Notes: a model not told the origin generated them from the letters alone. Counted from the stretch's first letter, positions 8,621-17,297 are shown. The stretch is 64,000 nt of DNA from Actinomadura graeca (GCF_019175365.1 NZ_CP059572.1:7626001-7690000); one strand, 5' to 3'. A program made the numbers and translations.

Positions 8621-9415
8621 TCAGACGACTGCTCCGTCGTCGGGGTCGCGGGGTTCGTCGCCCATGCGGAGGACGAGGGTGACGAAGCCGCCGATGAAGG
8701 CGGCGACGGCGAGGAAGGCGGCCCAGCCGGGGACCTCCCAGTCGAGGATGACGGTGATGAGGAGGTAGACGGGGCCGCCGACGAGGGCGATCCAGGCGCC
8801 CTTGGTGAGGGGGTCGGCGCTCGGGAGCGGCGGGGGAGGGGGCGGGACGTAGTGGCCCTCGTCGTCGGGGTCGGGCGGCAGGTCGGCGGTCTCGGTCGGT
8901 TTGATCATGCGGACGCGGGGGAGGCGGCCGGTGCGGTCGTCGCCCTCGTCCGGGGGTTCGCCCGGTTCGTCGATGTTCTCCTGATCGGGCCAGGGGGTGT
9001 CGCCGTCCTCGGGGGTGGTGTCGAACCCGGCGACGATCTCGGCCCAGATGGCGTCCTCGTCGCGTTCGGGGGTCTCGGCGTCGGGCGCGGGCGGGTCGCC
9101 GGCGAGGTCGGTGTCGGTGTCGGCGCCGCGGGCGGAGGCGTCGCGGAGGTGGGCGAGGTGGGCGCGCAGGATGCCCTCGGCGGCGGGTTTCATGTCGACG
9201 TCGACGTAGAGCCGGTCGAGGACGTCGCCGGACGGGGGCTCGGCGGCGGCGAGGTCGGGCAGGTCGGCCAGTTCGGCGAGGTCGGACGGCGAGGCGGCGT
9301 AGGCGGCCACGCCGGCCTCGCCGAGCGCCGCGAGCATCGCGTCGGCGAGATGCGGGGCGAGGTCGACCAGTGGGGCGTAGGTGTCGGCTGACAGTCCATT
9401 GCCACGGCGATTCAC
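8621..9415 (-). CDS. Acidic protein with two C-terminal membrane helices, unknown function
   Basis: 264 residues from GTG 9415, chosen because GAAGGAG lies about 9 nt upstream. The first part is helical and acidic (DLAPHLADAMLAALGEAG and onward) with residues that could contact partners. The middle is very Asp/Glu/Pro-rich and probably disordered, ending in a polyproline run. Two hydrophobic helices follow (GGPVYLLITVILDW and AAFLAVAAFIGGFVTLVL). It looks like a tail-anchored cytoplasmic domain. I do not recognise a family. It is convergent with the phosphatase-fold gene, 15 nt away. Confidence 0.7.
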   Translation of the reverse strand: MNRRGNGLSADTYAPLVDLAPHLADAMLAALGEAGVAAYAASPSDLAELADLPDLAAAEPPSGDVLDRLYVDVDMKPAAEGILRAHLAHLRDASARGADTDTDLAGDPPAPDAETPERDEDAIWAEIVAGFDTTPEDGDTPWPDQENIDEPGEPPDEGDDRTGRLPRVRMIKPTETADLPPDPDDEGHYVPPPPPPLPSADPLTKGAWIALVGGPVYLLITVILDWEVPGWAAFLAVAAFIGGFVTLVLRMGDEPRDPDDGAVV

Positions 9416-9790
9416 GGGGCCGGCTCCTTCGACGACTCCGGAGTGACCGACAGCTCCGGCATGACGGCCTCCGCTCCCCCAATTGACGTGTGCCCGGTCG
9501 CGCCGGCGGACGCGGCGGCACTCCCGGACACCCTGAAACGTGTGTCCCACGGTATTCGCTGCGCCGCGCGGGACAAGCCCTGAGGCGCACCCGATTGAGA
9601 TTTACCGTTCAGAGCCTACGTTCATTCCGGCGGCACCGGCGCCGTGCCGGGGCGGCCGCCGGGCGGCCGCCGCGCGTACCGGCCGGTAGAGGCGGGGGAC
9701 GGGGAGTGCGAGGATGTGCCATCATCTCCCGTCCGACAGGGAGCCGGACGTGCCCGTCACCTGGGCCGCCGCTCGGAGGAAGGCCCGCGC
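9416..9790. other. Divergent intergenic region, 375 nt
   Basis: This separates the minus-strand membrane protein from the plus-strand acyltransferase and should hold both promoters. The stretch about 9590-9630 is noticeably less GC-rich than its surroundings. A GGCGGCCGCC sequence is repeated around 9653-9672. No convincing gene is visible. Confidence 0.4.
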
Positions 9791-10525
9791 ATGCTCTGGT
9801 TCTGGATCCTTCTCAGGGTCGTTCTGTCGCCGATCCTGTATCTGGGGTGGTGGCCGCGGAACCAGGGGGTCCGCAACGTCCCGAAGCGGGGGCCGGCGCT
9901 GCTCGTCAGCAACCACCTGTCGTTCGCCGACCACTTCTTCGGGCCGCTGCCGCTGCTGCGGCCGATCTTCTTCATCGGCAAGGGCGAGTACTTCACCGGG
10001 ACGGGGCTCAAGGGCCTGATCAGCAGGGGGTTCTTCACCGGCGTGGGCGTGGTGCCGGTGGACCGGACGGGCGGGTCGGCGGCCGAGGCGGCGCTGCAGA
10101 CGGGGCTGCGGATCCTCGGCGAGGGCAAGCTGCTCGGCATCTACCCCGAGGGCACGCGGGCGCCCGACAACCGGCTCTACCGGGGGAAGACGGGCGTGGC
10201 GCGGCTGGCGCTGAAGTCGCGGGCGCCGGTGATCCCGATGGCGATGATCAACACGTTCGAGCTGATGCCGCCGGGACGGCCGTACCCGCGGCTGGGGATC
10301 CGGCCGGGGGTCCGTTTCGGCGAGCCGCTGGACTTCTCGCGCCACTACGGCCGGGAGGACGACCGCGAGGTGCTGCGCGAGATCACCGACGAGATCATGC
10401 GGGCGATCCGGGAGCTGTCCGGGCAGGAGTACGTGGACCGTTACGCGGCCGAGGTGAAGGCCGAGATGGCGGGCCGGGAGGTCCGCCCGGCGGACGACGA
10501 CGGCGGGCTGGGCGACGATGGCTGA
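9791..10525 (+). CDS. 1-acyl-sn-glycerol-3-phosphate acyltransferase family (PlsC-like)
   Basis: 244 residues from an ATG just after the hydrophobic-start region. A short N-terminal membrane helix (LRVVLSPILYLGWW) precedes motif I NHLSFADHF (H42-x4-D47), VGVVPVDRT, and motif III YPEGTRAPDN, all expected in acyl-ACP/acyl-CoA glycerol-phosphate acyltransferases of phospholipid synthesis. The 3' end is 12 nt from the histidine kinase start, which suggests cotranscription with that regulatory pair. The acceptor lipid is not certain. Confidence 0.9.
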   Translation: MLWFWILLRVVLSPILYLGWWPRNQGVRNVPKRGPALLVSNHLSFADHFFGPLPLLRPIFFIGKGEYFTGTGLKGLISRGFFTGVGVVPVDRTGGSAAEAALQTGLRILGEGKLLGIYPEGTRAPDNRLYRGKTGVARLALKSRAPVIPMAMINTFELMPPGRPYPRLGIRPGVRFGEPLDFSRHYGREDDREVLREITDEIMRAIRELSGQEYVDRYAAEVKAEMAGREVRPADDDGGLGDDG

Positions 10526-10537
10526 GGGCGGGCCGCG

Positions 10538-11767
10538 GTGAACGGGGCGGGGGGCGGCCCGGGCCTGGCGGCCGCGCTGTGGCGCGCGGTCGCGGTGTAC
10601 CGGGTCGCGTCGCTGGCCTACGCCGCCCTGGTGATCGCGGTGAACTCCGACGGGTACGCGCGTCCGTGGGGCGGCTGGGCCGTCCTCGCGGTGATGACGG
10701 CCTGGACGGTGTACGCGGTGCCCGCGTTCCGCGGCGGCCACCGGAAGGGCCGGCCGCTGCTGGCGGCCGACCTGGCGGTCGCGTTCGGCTGCATCCTCGC
10801 GACCGCGTGGGTGGAGACGGCGTCGAACATCGGGCACGGGCGGCCGACGCTGCCGATCTCGTGGGTCGCGGCGGCGGTGCTGTCGTGGGCGGTGGCGGGC
10901 GGGCGGCGGGCCGGCATCGCCGCGGCGCTGACGCTGGGCGTCGCGAACCTGCTGGTGCACGTCGTCGCCGGGACGACCGCCGGGATGGGCCGGGGCACCT
11001 TCAACGGCGTGGTGCTGCTGCTGCTCACGGGCCTGGTCGTGGGGCACGTGGTGCGGCTGGCGCTGGAGGCGGAGGCACGGCTGGCCCGGGCCGTGGAGAT
11101 GGAGTCGGCGACGCGGGAGCGGGAGCGGCTGGCGCGCCGCATCCACGACTCGGTGCTCCAGGTGCTGGCGATGGTGCAGCGGCGCGGCGGGGAGCTGGGC
11201 GGCGAGGCGGCCGAGCTGGGACGGCTCGCGGGGGAGCAGGAGGCGGCGCTGCGCGCCATGATCGGCACCGCGGCACCGATCACCGCGGCGGCGGGCACGG
11301 CGGACGGGAACGCGGCGGGCGGGCCCGGCCGGACGGTCGACCTGCGGCCCCTGCTGGCCGGGCACGGGTCCACCTCGGTGACCGTGTCGGCGCCCGCGAC
11401 GCAGGTGCGGATGCCCGAGCACGCCGCCCGGGAGGTCGAGGCGGCGGTGGCGGCGGCGCTGGACAACGTCCGGCGGCACTGCGGCGACGGTGCGCGCGCG
11501 TGGGTGCTGCTTGAGGACGACGGCGCCGGGGCGGTCACCGTCAGCGTCCGCGACGACGGGCCCGGGATGCCGGCGGACCGGCTCGCCGCGGCGGCGGCCG
11601 ACGGGCGGCTCGGCGTCGCCCAGTCGATCCGGGGCCGGATCCGCGACCTCGGCGGCTCGGTGTCGATCGTCTCCGCGCCCGGTGAGGGCACGGAGATCGA
11701 GATGACCGTTCCCGGCCCGGCGGCCGCGTCCGCCGGGGGTGAGGCGCGGCGCGGGGCCGTAGGGTGA
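10538..11767 (+). CDS. MacS-type sensor histidine kinase (NarL-type system)
   Basis: 409 residues. Five to six membrane helices fill residues 15-170, followed by a HisKA_3 dimerisation box RERERLARRIHDSVLQVL with phospho-acceptor H203, an N-box-like LDNVRRHCG and G-box VRDDGPGMP. It lacks a large extracellular domain, so sensing probably occurs in or at the membrane. GTG start. It lies between a PlsC-like gene and its response regulator. I recall the layout as a widely conserved actinobacterial MacS pair of unknown signal. Confidence 0.9.
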   Translation: MNGAGGGPGLAAALWRAVAVYRVASLAYAALVIAVNSDGYARPWGGWAVLAVMTAWTVYAVPAFRGGHRKGRPLLAADLAVAFGCILATAWVETASNIGHGRPTLPISWVAAAVLSWAVAGGRRAGIAAALTLGVANLLVHVVAGTTAGMGRGTFNGVVLLLLTGLVVGHVVRLALEAEARLARAVEMESATRERERLARRIHDSVLQVLAMVQRRGGELGGEAAELGRLAGEQEAALRAMIGTAAPITAAAGTADGNAAGGPGRTVDLRPLLAGHGSTSVTVSAPATQVRMPEHAAREVEAAVAAALDNVRRHCGDGARAWVLLEDDGAGAVTVSVRDDGPGMPADRLAAAAADGRLGVAQSIRGRIRDLGGSVSIVSAPGEGTEIEMTVPGPAAASAGGEARRGAVG

Positions 11768-11771
11768 GACC

Positions 11772-12437
11772 GTGAACGACGTTCCCCTCAGGGTCATGGT
11801 CGTCGACGACCACCCGATGTGGCGCGATTCGGTGGCGCGCGACCTGGCCGAGGCGGGTCACGAGGTGGTCGCGACCGCCGGCGACGGCCGCTCGGCGGTC
11901 CGCATCGCCGCCGCCGCGCGCCCCGGGGTCGCCGTGGTCGACCTCCAGCTCCCCGACATCAGCGGCGTCGAGGTCACGCGGCACCTCGCCGCGGCCGACC
12001 CGCCCGTCCGGGTGCTGGTGCTGTCGGCCAGCGGCGAGCAGCAGGACGTCCTGGAGGCGGTCAAGGCGGGCGCGACCGGGTATCTGCTGAAGTCCGCCGC
12101 GCGCGAGGAGTTCCTGGACGCCGTCCGGCGCACCGGCGCGGGCGACGCCGTCTTCACCCCCGGCCTGGCCGGGCTCGTCCTCGGCGAGTACCGCAGGCTG
12201 GCCGCCGCGCCCGCCCGCGAGGACGACGGCGCGCCGCGGCTGACCGACCGCGAGACCGAGGTCCTGCGGCTCGTCGCGAAGGGCCTGACCTACAAGCAGA
12301 TCGCGGAGCGGCTCGTCCTGTCCCATCGGACGGTGCAGAACCACGTGCAGAACACCCTCGGCAAGCTCCAGCTCCACAACCGGGTGGAACTCGTCCGCTA
12401 TGCCATCGAGAAAGGTCTCGATCAGGAGGGCGGGTAG
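11772..12437 (+). CDS. NarL/LuxR-family response regulator
   Basis: 221 residues. Receiver domain: acidic pocket D12-D13, phospho-acceptor D57 in VVDLQLPDIS, switch residues LVLSAS, and K in LLKSAA. The C-terminal GerE/LuxR helix-turn-helix runs LTDRETEVLRLVAKGL, YKQIAERL, HRTVQNHVQN. It is the expected partner of the kinase 4 nt upstream. TAGGGT at 11760-11765 overlaps the kinase stop and lies 6 nt before this GTG, so the regulator may also be made from its own leaderless mRNA. Confidence 0.93.
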   Translation: MNDVPLRVMVVDDHPMWRDSVARDLAEAGHEVVATAGDGRSAVRIAAAARPGVAVVDLQLPDISGVEVTRHLAAADPPVRVLVLSASGEQQDVLEAVKAGATGYLLKSAAREEFLDAVRRTGAGDAVFTPGLAGLVLGEYRRLAAAPAREDDGAPRLTDRETEVLRLVAKGLTYKQIAERLVLSHRTVQNHVQNTLGKLQLHNRVELVRYAIEKGLDQEGG

Positions 12438-12452
12438 GGCCCCGGACGGCTA

Positions 12453-12464
12453 TGGTCTAGACCA
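12453..12464. promoter_or_regulatory. Perfect 12-bp palindrome TGGTCTAGACCA, dre-like operator
   Basis: The palindrome is identical to the core of the DasR-responsive element of Streptomyces as I remember it (DasR is a GntR-family regulator sensing amino-sugar phosphates). It lies 108 nt before the phosphofructokinase start and about 55 nt before a TAGTCT -10-like hexamer at 12520-12525. Other GntR/HutC proteins recognise similar palindromes. Confidence 0.6.
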
Positions 12465-12571
12465 ATGGCGGCACGCCGGTGTGCCCGGTGAATGCCGTGT
12501 GGGGCCATGTGGGGGCCACTAGTCTGGCCGTGGAGCGAGGGAGGAGCCCGGTGGCGGGAGAGGGAGACGGC

Positions 12572-13597
12572 ATGCGCGTCGGAGTGCTGACCGGCGGCGG
12601 GGACTGCCCGGGACTGAACGCGGTGATCCGCGCGGTCGTCCGGAAGGGCGTGCAGGTCTTCGGCTATGAGTTCGTGGGGTTCCGGGCCGGCTGGCGCGGC
12701 CCCCTCGAAGGCGACACCGTGCCCCTGGACGTGCAGGCCGTCCGGGGCATCCTGCCGCGCGGCGGAACGATCCTGGGCTCGTCCAGGACGAACCCCGTCA
12801 AGGTCGAGGGCGGCGTCGAGCGGATCAAGGACAACCTGGCCGGGCTCGGCGTGGACGCGCTGATCGCCATCGGCGGCGAGGACACCCTGGGCGTCGCGCG
12901 CGAGCTGTACGCCGGCGGCGTGAACGTCGTCGGCGTGCCGAAGACGATCGACAACGACCTCGACGCCACCGACTACACCTTCGGCTTCGACACCGCGGTC
13001 AACATCGGCATGGAGGCGGTCGACCGGCTGCACACCACCGCCGAGAGCCACCACCGCGCGCTGATCTGCGAGGTCATGGGACGGCACGCGGGCTGGATCG
13101 CGCTGCACGTCGGGATGGCCGCGGGCGCCAACGTCATCCTCATCCCCGAGCGCCCGTTCGACATCGACAAGGTCTGCCAGTACGTCGAGAGCCGCTTCAA
13201 GACCCGCTACGCGCCGATCATCGTGGTGTCCGAGGGCGCCCACCCGATCGACGGGCAGATGGAGCTCCAGACCGGCGAGCGGGACGCGTTCGGCCACGTC
13301 CGCCTCGGCGGCATCGGCCAGAACCTCGCCGACGAGATCGAGAAGCGCACCGGCAAGGAGGCCCGCGCCACCGTCCTCGGGCACATCCAGCGCGGCGGCA
13401 CCCCGACCGCGTTCGACCGAGTCCTCGCCACCCGCTTCGGCCTGCAGGCGATCGACGCCGTCCGCGACGGCGACTACGGCAAGATGGTCGCCCTCCAGGG
13501 CACCGGCATCGTCCGGGTCGGCCTCGACGAGGCGACCAAGCAGCTGAAGACCGTCCCGCTGGAGCGCTACTCCGAGTCCGAGGTCTTCTTCGGCTGA
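12572..13597 (+). CDS. pfkA: 6-phosphofructokinase, probably pyrophosphate-dependent by signature
   Basis: 341 residues. It phosphorylates fructose-6-phosphate in glycolysis. Motifs: LTGGGDCPGLNAVIR, GGEDTLGVA, VPKTIDNDL (catalytic Asp), EVMGRHAGWIAL, GHIQRGG. In E. coli numbering, which matches this protein directly, residue 104 is Asp and 124 is Lys. ATP-dependent enzymes carry Gly104, and E. coli has Gly124. Asp104 plus Lys124 is the signature of pyrophosphate-dependent enzymes such as that of Amycolatopsis methanolica, so the donor is likely PPi and the step reversible. The ATG follows GGGAGAGGGAGA. Confidence 0.93.
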   Translation: MRVGVLTGGGDCPGLNAVIRAVVRKGVQVFGYEFVGFRAGWRGPLEGDTVPLDVQAVRGILPRGGTILGSSRTNPVKVEGGVERIKDNLAGLGVDALIAIGGEDTLGVARELYAGGVNVVGVPKTIDNDLDATDYTFGFDTAVNIGMEAVDRLHTTAESHHRALICEVMGRHAGWIALHVGMAAGANVILIPERPFDIDKVCQYVESRFKTRYAPIIVVSEGAHPIDGQMELQTGERDAFGHVRLGGIGQNLADEIEKRTGKEARATVLGHIQRGGTPTAFDRVLATRFGLQAIDAVRDGDYGKMVALQGTGIVRVGLDEATKQLKTVPLERYSESEVFFG

Positions 13598-13700
13598 CGC
13601 CCCCTCCCGGCGGGAACAGGGATTCACGGTCGCGGCGTTGCTCTGTCTGGGCCACACTAGAGACCCGCCCCGGTTCCGGTTCCCGCCAGGAGGATCACGC

Positions 13701-14930
13701 ATGACCACGCTCGACACCGCGCCCGCGGGCGTCCGGGAGACGCCGGTCGACGGCGAGCCGTGCGTGCTGCTCAAGCTGGGCGAGGTCGTCCTCAAGGGCA
13801 AGAACCGCGAGCTGTTCGAAAGGCGCCTCGCCGACAACGTCCGCCTCGCCTGCCGTCCCATCGCCCGGGTGGACGTGATCAGGCGGCACGGCGTGTTCAT
13901 CGTCCGCAGGCAGGACGCCGACCTCGCGACCATGGACCGGATCGCGCAGCGGATCACCGACGTCATGGGCATCGTGTGGGCGCACCGCGCCTGGCGCGTC
14001 GGCAAGGACCTCGCCAGCGTCGAGCGCGCCGCCCTGGAGCTGATGGACGGCCGCACGGGCACGTTCGCGGTGCGGTCCAAGCGCCGCGACAAGCGGTTCC
14101 CGATGACCTCCACCGAGCTGGACCGCCACATCGGCGCGCTCGTCGCCGCCCGGTACGGGCAGCCGGTGCGGCTCAAGGCCCCCGACCACACCCTGTCGAT
14201 CGAGGTCGACCGGGACGAGGTGTTCGTGTTCTCCGGCGGGCTCCCCGGCCAGGGCGGCCTCCCGGTCGGCATGAGCGGCCGCGCGCTGGTGCTGATGTCG
14301 GGCGGCATCGACTCGCCCGTCGCCGCGTACCGGATGATGCGCCGCGGCCTGCGCGTCGACTACCTGCACTTCTCCGGCATGCCGTTCACCGGCCCCGAGT
14401 CGATCTACAAGGCGTACGCGCTGGTCCGCGAGCTGGACAAGTTCCAGGGCGGCTCCCGGCTGTTCGTCGTCCCGTTCGGCAAGGCCCAGCAGCAGATCAA
14501 GTCGTCCGGCGCCGACCGCCTCGCGGTGATCGCGCAGCGCCGGCTGATGCTGCGCACCGGCGAGGTCCTCGCCCGCCGCCTGCGCGGCGCCGCGCTGATC
14601 ACCGGTGACGCGCTCGGCCAGGTCTCCAGCCAGACCCTCACCAACATCACCGCGCTGGACGACGCGGTGGAGCTGCCGATCCTGCGCCCCCTCGTCGGCA
14701 TGGACAAGGTCGAGATCATGGACCAGGCCCGCCGGATCCGGACCCTGACGATCTCCGAGCTGCCCGACGAGGACTGCTGCACGCTGCTGGCGCCCCGCCG
14801 CGCCGAGACCAAGGCCAAGATCGACGATCTCCGGCAGATCGAGAAGCGCCTCGACGTCGGGGAGCTGGCCGACCAGCTGGCCGCCTCCGTCCAGGAACAC
14901 CGCCCCGTCTACGGCGACACGTCCACCTGA
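13701..14930 (+). CDS. thiI: tRNA 4-thiouridine synthetase ThiI (no rhodanese domain)
   Basis: 409 residues. It adenylates U8 of tRNA for sulfur insertion, and in some bacteria supplies sulfur for thiazole. An N-terminal ferredoxin-like/THUMP region (LKLGEVVLKGKNRELFE onward) precedes the PP-loop LVLMSGGIDSPVAAY (SGGIDS at 200-205). A conserved DEDCCTLLAP lies near the end. It stops about 70 residues short of E. coli ThiI and lacks the rhodanese domain with the persulfide Cys, as in many Gram-positives, so a partner sulfur carrier is implied. The ATG has CAGGAGGA upstream. Confidence 0.93.
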   Translation: MTTLDTAPAGVRETPVDGEPCVLLKLGEVVLKGKNRELFERRLADNVRLACRPIARVDVIRRHGVFIVRRQDADLATMDRIAQRITDVMGIVWAHRAWRVGKDLASVERAALELMDGRTGTFAVRSKRRDKRFPMTSTELDRHIGALVAARYGQPVRLKAPDHTLSIEVDRDEVFVFSGGLPGQGGLPVGMSGRALVLMSGGIDSPVAAYRMMRRGLRVDYLHFSGMPFTGPESIYKAYALVRELDKFQGGSRLFVVPFGKAQQQIKSSGADRLAVIAQRRLMLRTGEVLARRLRGAALITGDALGQVSSQTLTNITALDDAVELPILRPLVGMDKVEIMDQARRIRTLTISELPDEDCCTLLAPRRAETKAKIDDLRQIEKRLDVGELADQLAASVQEHRPVYGDTST

Positions 14931-14993
14931 CCCGTCCTCCGGCGCGCAAGGTCCGCGCGTCGCCACGCATTCCTGTCACTCGACCCCAGGCGC

Positions 14994-15174
14994 CACGCGG
15001 GCGCGCTACCAGCCCGGCGGGGGCGAAGCCGGAGGCGAGCCCCCACCGGGCTGATCGCGAAGCGATGACGCGCCCGCCCAAGCACGGTCAAAGGGCGAGC
15101 CGCCAGGCGAGTCCTTTGGGCCGGGGTTGCAGTGAACACAGCCGCCAGGCGAGTCCTTTGGGCCGGGGTTGCAA
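14994..15174. repeat. Family A intergenic repeat, copy 1
   Basis: About 180 bp, near-identical to 24736-24916 (about seven differences). On the plus strand it has a 9-bp outer stem (14998-15006 with 15070-15078) enclosing a long hairpin with one mismatch and a small ATCGC/GCGAT hairpin. Two direct repeats of CCGCCAGGCGAGTCCTTTGG follow, each with GGCCGGGGTTGCA. It ends 5 nt from the stop codon of the minus-strand DUF5954 gene. No transposase or coding sense is evident. Confidence 0.85.
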
Positions 15175-15178
15175 TTAA

Positions 15179-16102
15179 TTAATACGAGTCGAAGTCGTCG
15201 GGGCGCGGGGGTTCGGGGCCGTCCGGGCCCATCAGGGTGATGCGTTCGATGCGGACGATCCGGAAGCGGCGGCCGACGACCTCGATGCCGTTGCGGCGGG
15301 TCTCGTCGGCCATCAGGTCCGCCGCCTCGGCGTAGGCGGCGGAGTCGACGGTGCCGGGCTGCTCCACCGCGGGCACCACGTGGCGGAAGTAGGTGACCAG
15401 CGCCGCGCGGGCCTGGCGCGGCGTCTCGTGCAGGCGGCCGACCGGGCGCCACCGGCCGCCGGTGCGCTCGGCGACGGTGAACGCGGGTGCCAGCGCGAGC
15501 GGGGTGAGGAACGCGCCGGACGGCTCGTTGCCCGTCGCGGCGGCCGCGTCCAGCACCTGGCACAGCAGCTCGGCGGTGGTGAGGTCGGCGGCGGGCCGGT
15601 CCTCGGGGAGCAGGTCGTACGGGCGGGACGGGACGGGCCGCCGGTCACCGGGCGGCGGGTCCAGGTCGGTGGGGCGCGGTGGTTCGGGGCCGTCCGGGCC
15701 GGTGCGGACGAGCTGCTCGATCCGGACGACGCGGAAGCGGCCGCCGGGCACGGTCACGGCGTCGGCGGGCTCGTCCCGCAGGGCGGCCGCCGCCTCCCGC
15801 AGCTCGTCGCCGGACGGGCCGCCGGTGAGGGCCGCCCGGTCGTCCAGGTGGTCGGCGAGCAGCTCCCGGGCGCCCTGTGGCAGCGGGTCGCAGGGGCAGA
15901 CGACCTGCCAGCCGCCGGGCACGTGCTCGGCGGCGGTGAACAGCGGCCCGACGACGACGAGCTCGGGGTAGGCGGCGATGGAGCGGCAGGCGTCCGCCAG
16001 CATCACCGCGGCGACCGGGTCGACGCCGTCGAGGTCGTCCGGGAAGAGCCGCCCTCCGGCGTCCCCATCGCCCATAGTCATGCGGGACATCATCCTCGCC
16101 AC
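15179..16102 (-). CDS. DUF5954-type protein with an internal duplication
   Basis: Up to 307 residues; starts at GTG 16102, ATG 16093, 16090 or 16078 are all possible. The protein contains two similar halves: VPGGRFRVVRIEQLVRTGPD near residue 120 and GRRFRIVRIERITLMGPDGP near the C-terminus, each followed by EPPRPxD. This motif is the hallmark I remember for DUF5954, common in actinomycetes, function unknown. No membrane segment is seen. The TAA stop is followed within 5 nt by repeat family A. Confidence 0.7.
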   Translation of the reverse strand: MARMMSRMTMGDGDAGGRLFPDDLDGVDPVAAVMLADACRSIAAYPELVVVGPLFTAAEHVPGGWQVVCPCDPLPQGARELLADHLDDRAALTGGPSGDELREAAAALRDEPADAVTVPGGRFRVVRIEQLVRTGPDGPEPPRPTDLDPPPGDRRPVPSRPYDLLPEDRPAADLTTAELLCQVLDAAAATGNEPSGAFLTPLALAPAFTVAERTGGRWRPVGRLHETPRQARAALVTYFRHVVPAVEQPGTVDSAAYAEAADLMADETRRNGIEVVGRRFRIVRIERITLMGPDGPEPPRPDDFDSY

Positions 16103-16122
16103 GGCCCCGTCTGGCGAGTGGT

Positions 16123-17169
16123 TCAGACCAATTTGTTACGGCCGCGTACGCGTTTCCAGGGGGCTCCGGCAGGCAGGACGAGCACGAGGAGACTCGCGGC
16201 CAGCAAAGCCAGCCCGCCGAGCGCGACGGCGCCGAGATGCTCGCCCAGGACGGCCGTCCCGAGGACCGCGGCGACGGCGGGCTCGGCCAGCGTCAGCGTC
16301 GTCGCCGTGGTGGCCGGGGTACTGCGCAGGCCGCGCGCGAACAGCATGTAACCGCCGCCCGTCGTCACCGTCCCCAGGTAGAGCGCGATGAGCGCGCCGG
16401 GCCAGGTCAGCAGCCATCCGGGCGGTGAGGTGAGCAGGACGGGGAGCAGCATCAGCGCCGCCGTCGCGAACATGGCGCCGGCGACGGCGCGCTCGTCCTC
16501 GCCGCGGGTGATGAGGGCGGACGCCACGGTCGCGTACACGGCGTAGGACAGGCCCGCCAGCAGGGCCAGCGCGACGCCGCCCGGCTCGATCCCGGCGTCC
16601 CGCCCGCCACCGATGAGCGCGGCGCATCCGGCGACGGCGCCGCCGGTCGCGAGCGCCCAGCGCCCGGACGGCGCCGCGCGCCGCGTCACGGCGCCGATCA
16701 GGCCGGTGAAGGCGGGGGCGCCGCCGATCGTGACGACGGTCCCGGCCGCGACTCCGGTGCGGGCGGCGGCCACGAAGAACGCCGTCTGGTACACCGCGAC
16801 GGCGGCGGCGCCGAGCCCGACCGCGGGCCAGGACCGCCGGTCGCGGAGGAGACGGCGCAGCCCCGCGCCACGGCGGAGGCCGCCGCGGCGGGTGAGCGTG
16901 GCGAAGGCGAGCAGGACCAGCGCGCCGAGGACGATGCGGACCGCCCCGACCGAGACGCTGGACGCCCCGGTGGCGAGCGTCCGGACGGTTCCGGTCGTCC
17001 CCCACAGGGACGCGGCCACGAGGATGTCGGTGCTGCCGCCGCCCGGCGGCCCGCGCCGGACGGCCGCGGAAGGCTCCTGCTGGATGTGTCCGGAAGTGTG
17101 CGGCTCGGGGGTGTGCCGGCTGGAGGTGTGCTGCCTGGACGTGCGGTGCCTAGACGTGCGCGCTGACAC
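16123..17169 (-). CDS. EamA/DMT-superfamily exporter with odd N-terminal extension
   Basis: 348 residues. From about residue 47 (TDILVAASLWGTTGTVRTL) there are ten hydrophobic helices in two EamA repeats, as in drug/metabolite exporters. Residues 1-35 are unusual: a Ser/Thr/Arg/His-rich tail (ARTSRHRTSRQHTSSRHT) encoded by imperfect 15-bp tandem repeats near 17109-17160. GTG start with AGGAG about 9 nt upstream. A possible YW-containing leader peptide lies about 130 nt upstream, so the cargo may be an amino acid, which is speculation. Confidence 0.85.
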   Translation of the reverse strand: MSARTSRHRTSRQHTSSRHTPEPHTSGHIQQEPSAAVRRGPPGGGSTDILVAASLWGTTGTVRTLATGASSVSVGAVRIVLGALVLLAFATLTRRGGLRRGAGLRRLLRDRRSWPAVGLGAAAVAVYQTAFFVAAARTGVAAGTVVTIGGAPAFTGLIGAVTRRAAPSGRWALATGGAVAGCAALIGGGRDAGIEPGGVALALLAGLSYAVYATVASALITRGEDERAVAGAMFATAALMLLPVLLTSPPGWLLTWPGALIALYLGTVTTGGGYMLFARGLRSTPATTATTLTLAEPAVAAVLGTAVLGEHLGAVALGGLALLAASLLVLVLPAGAPWKRVRGRNKLV

Positions 17170-17297
17170 GAGGGGACGCTCCTGGGCTCGAACCGGGAAG
17201 GGAGGATCCGGATTCGGGGCGCAGGAGAGGGCGGGCCGGGCGCGTGATCACACGCCGGGCCCCGCGGGTTCTCGGAGGGTGGTGTCGCCGCGCCCCG

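Noticed and set aside
14909..15139. Conserved-looking peptide TPAQRTRLAARPLT in both family A copies
   Set aside because: Identity follows from the DNA repeat being near-identical. The frame is not maintained with any start site and has no domain.
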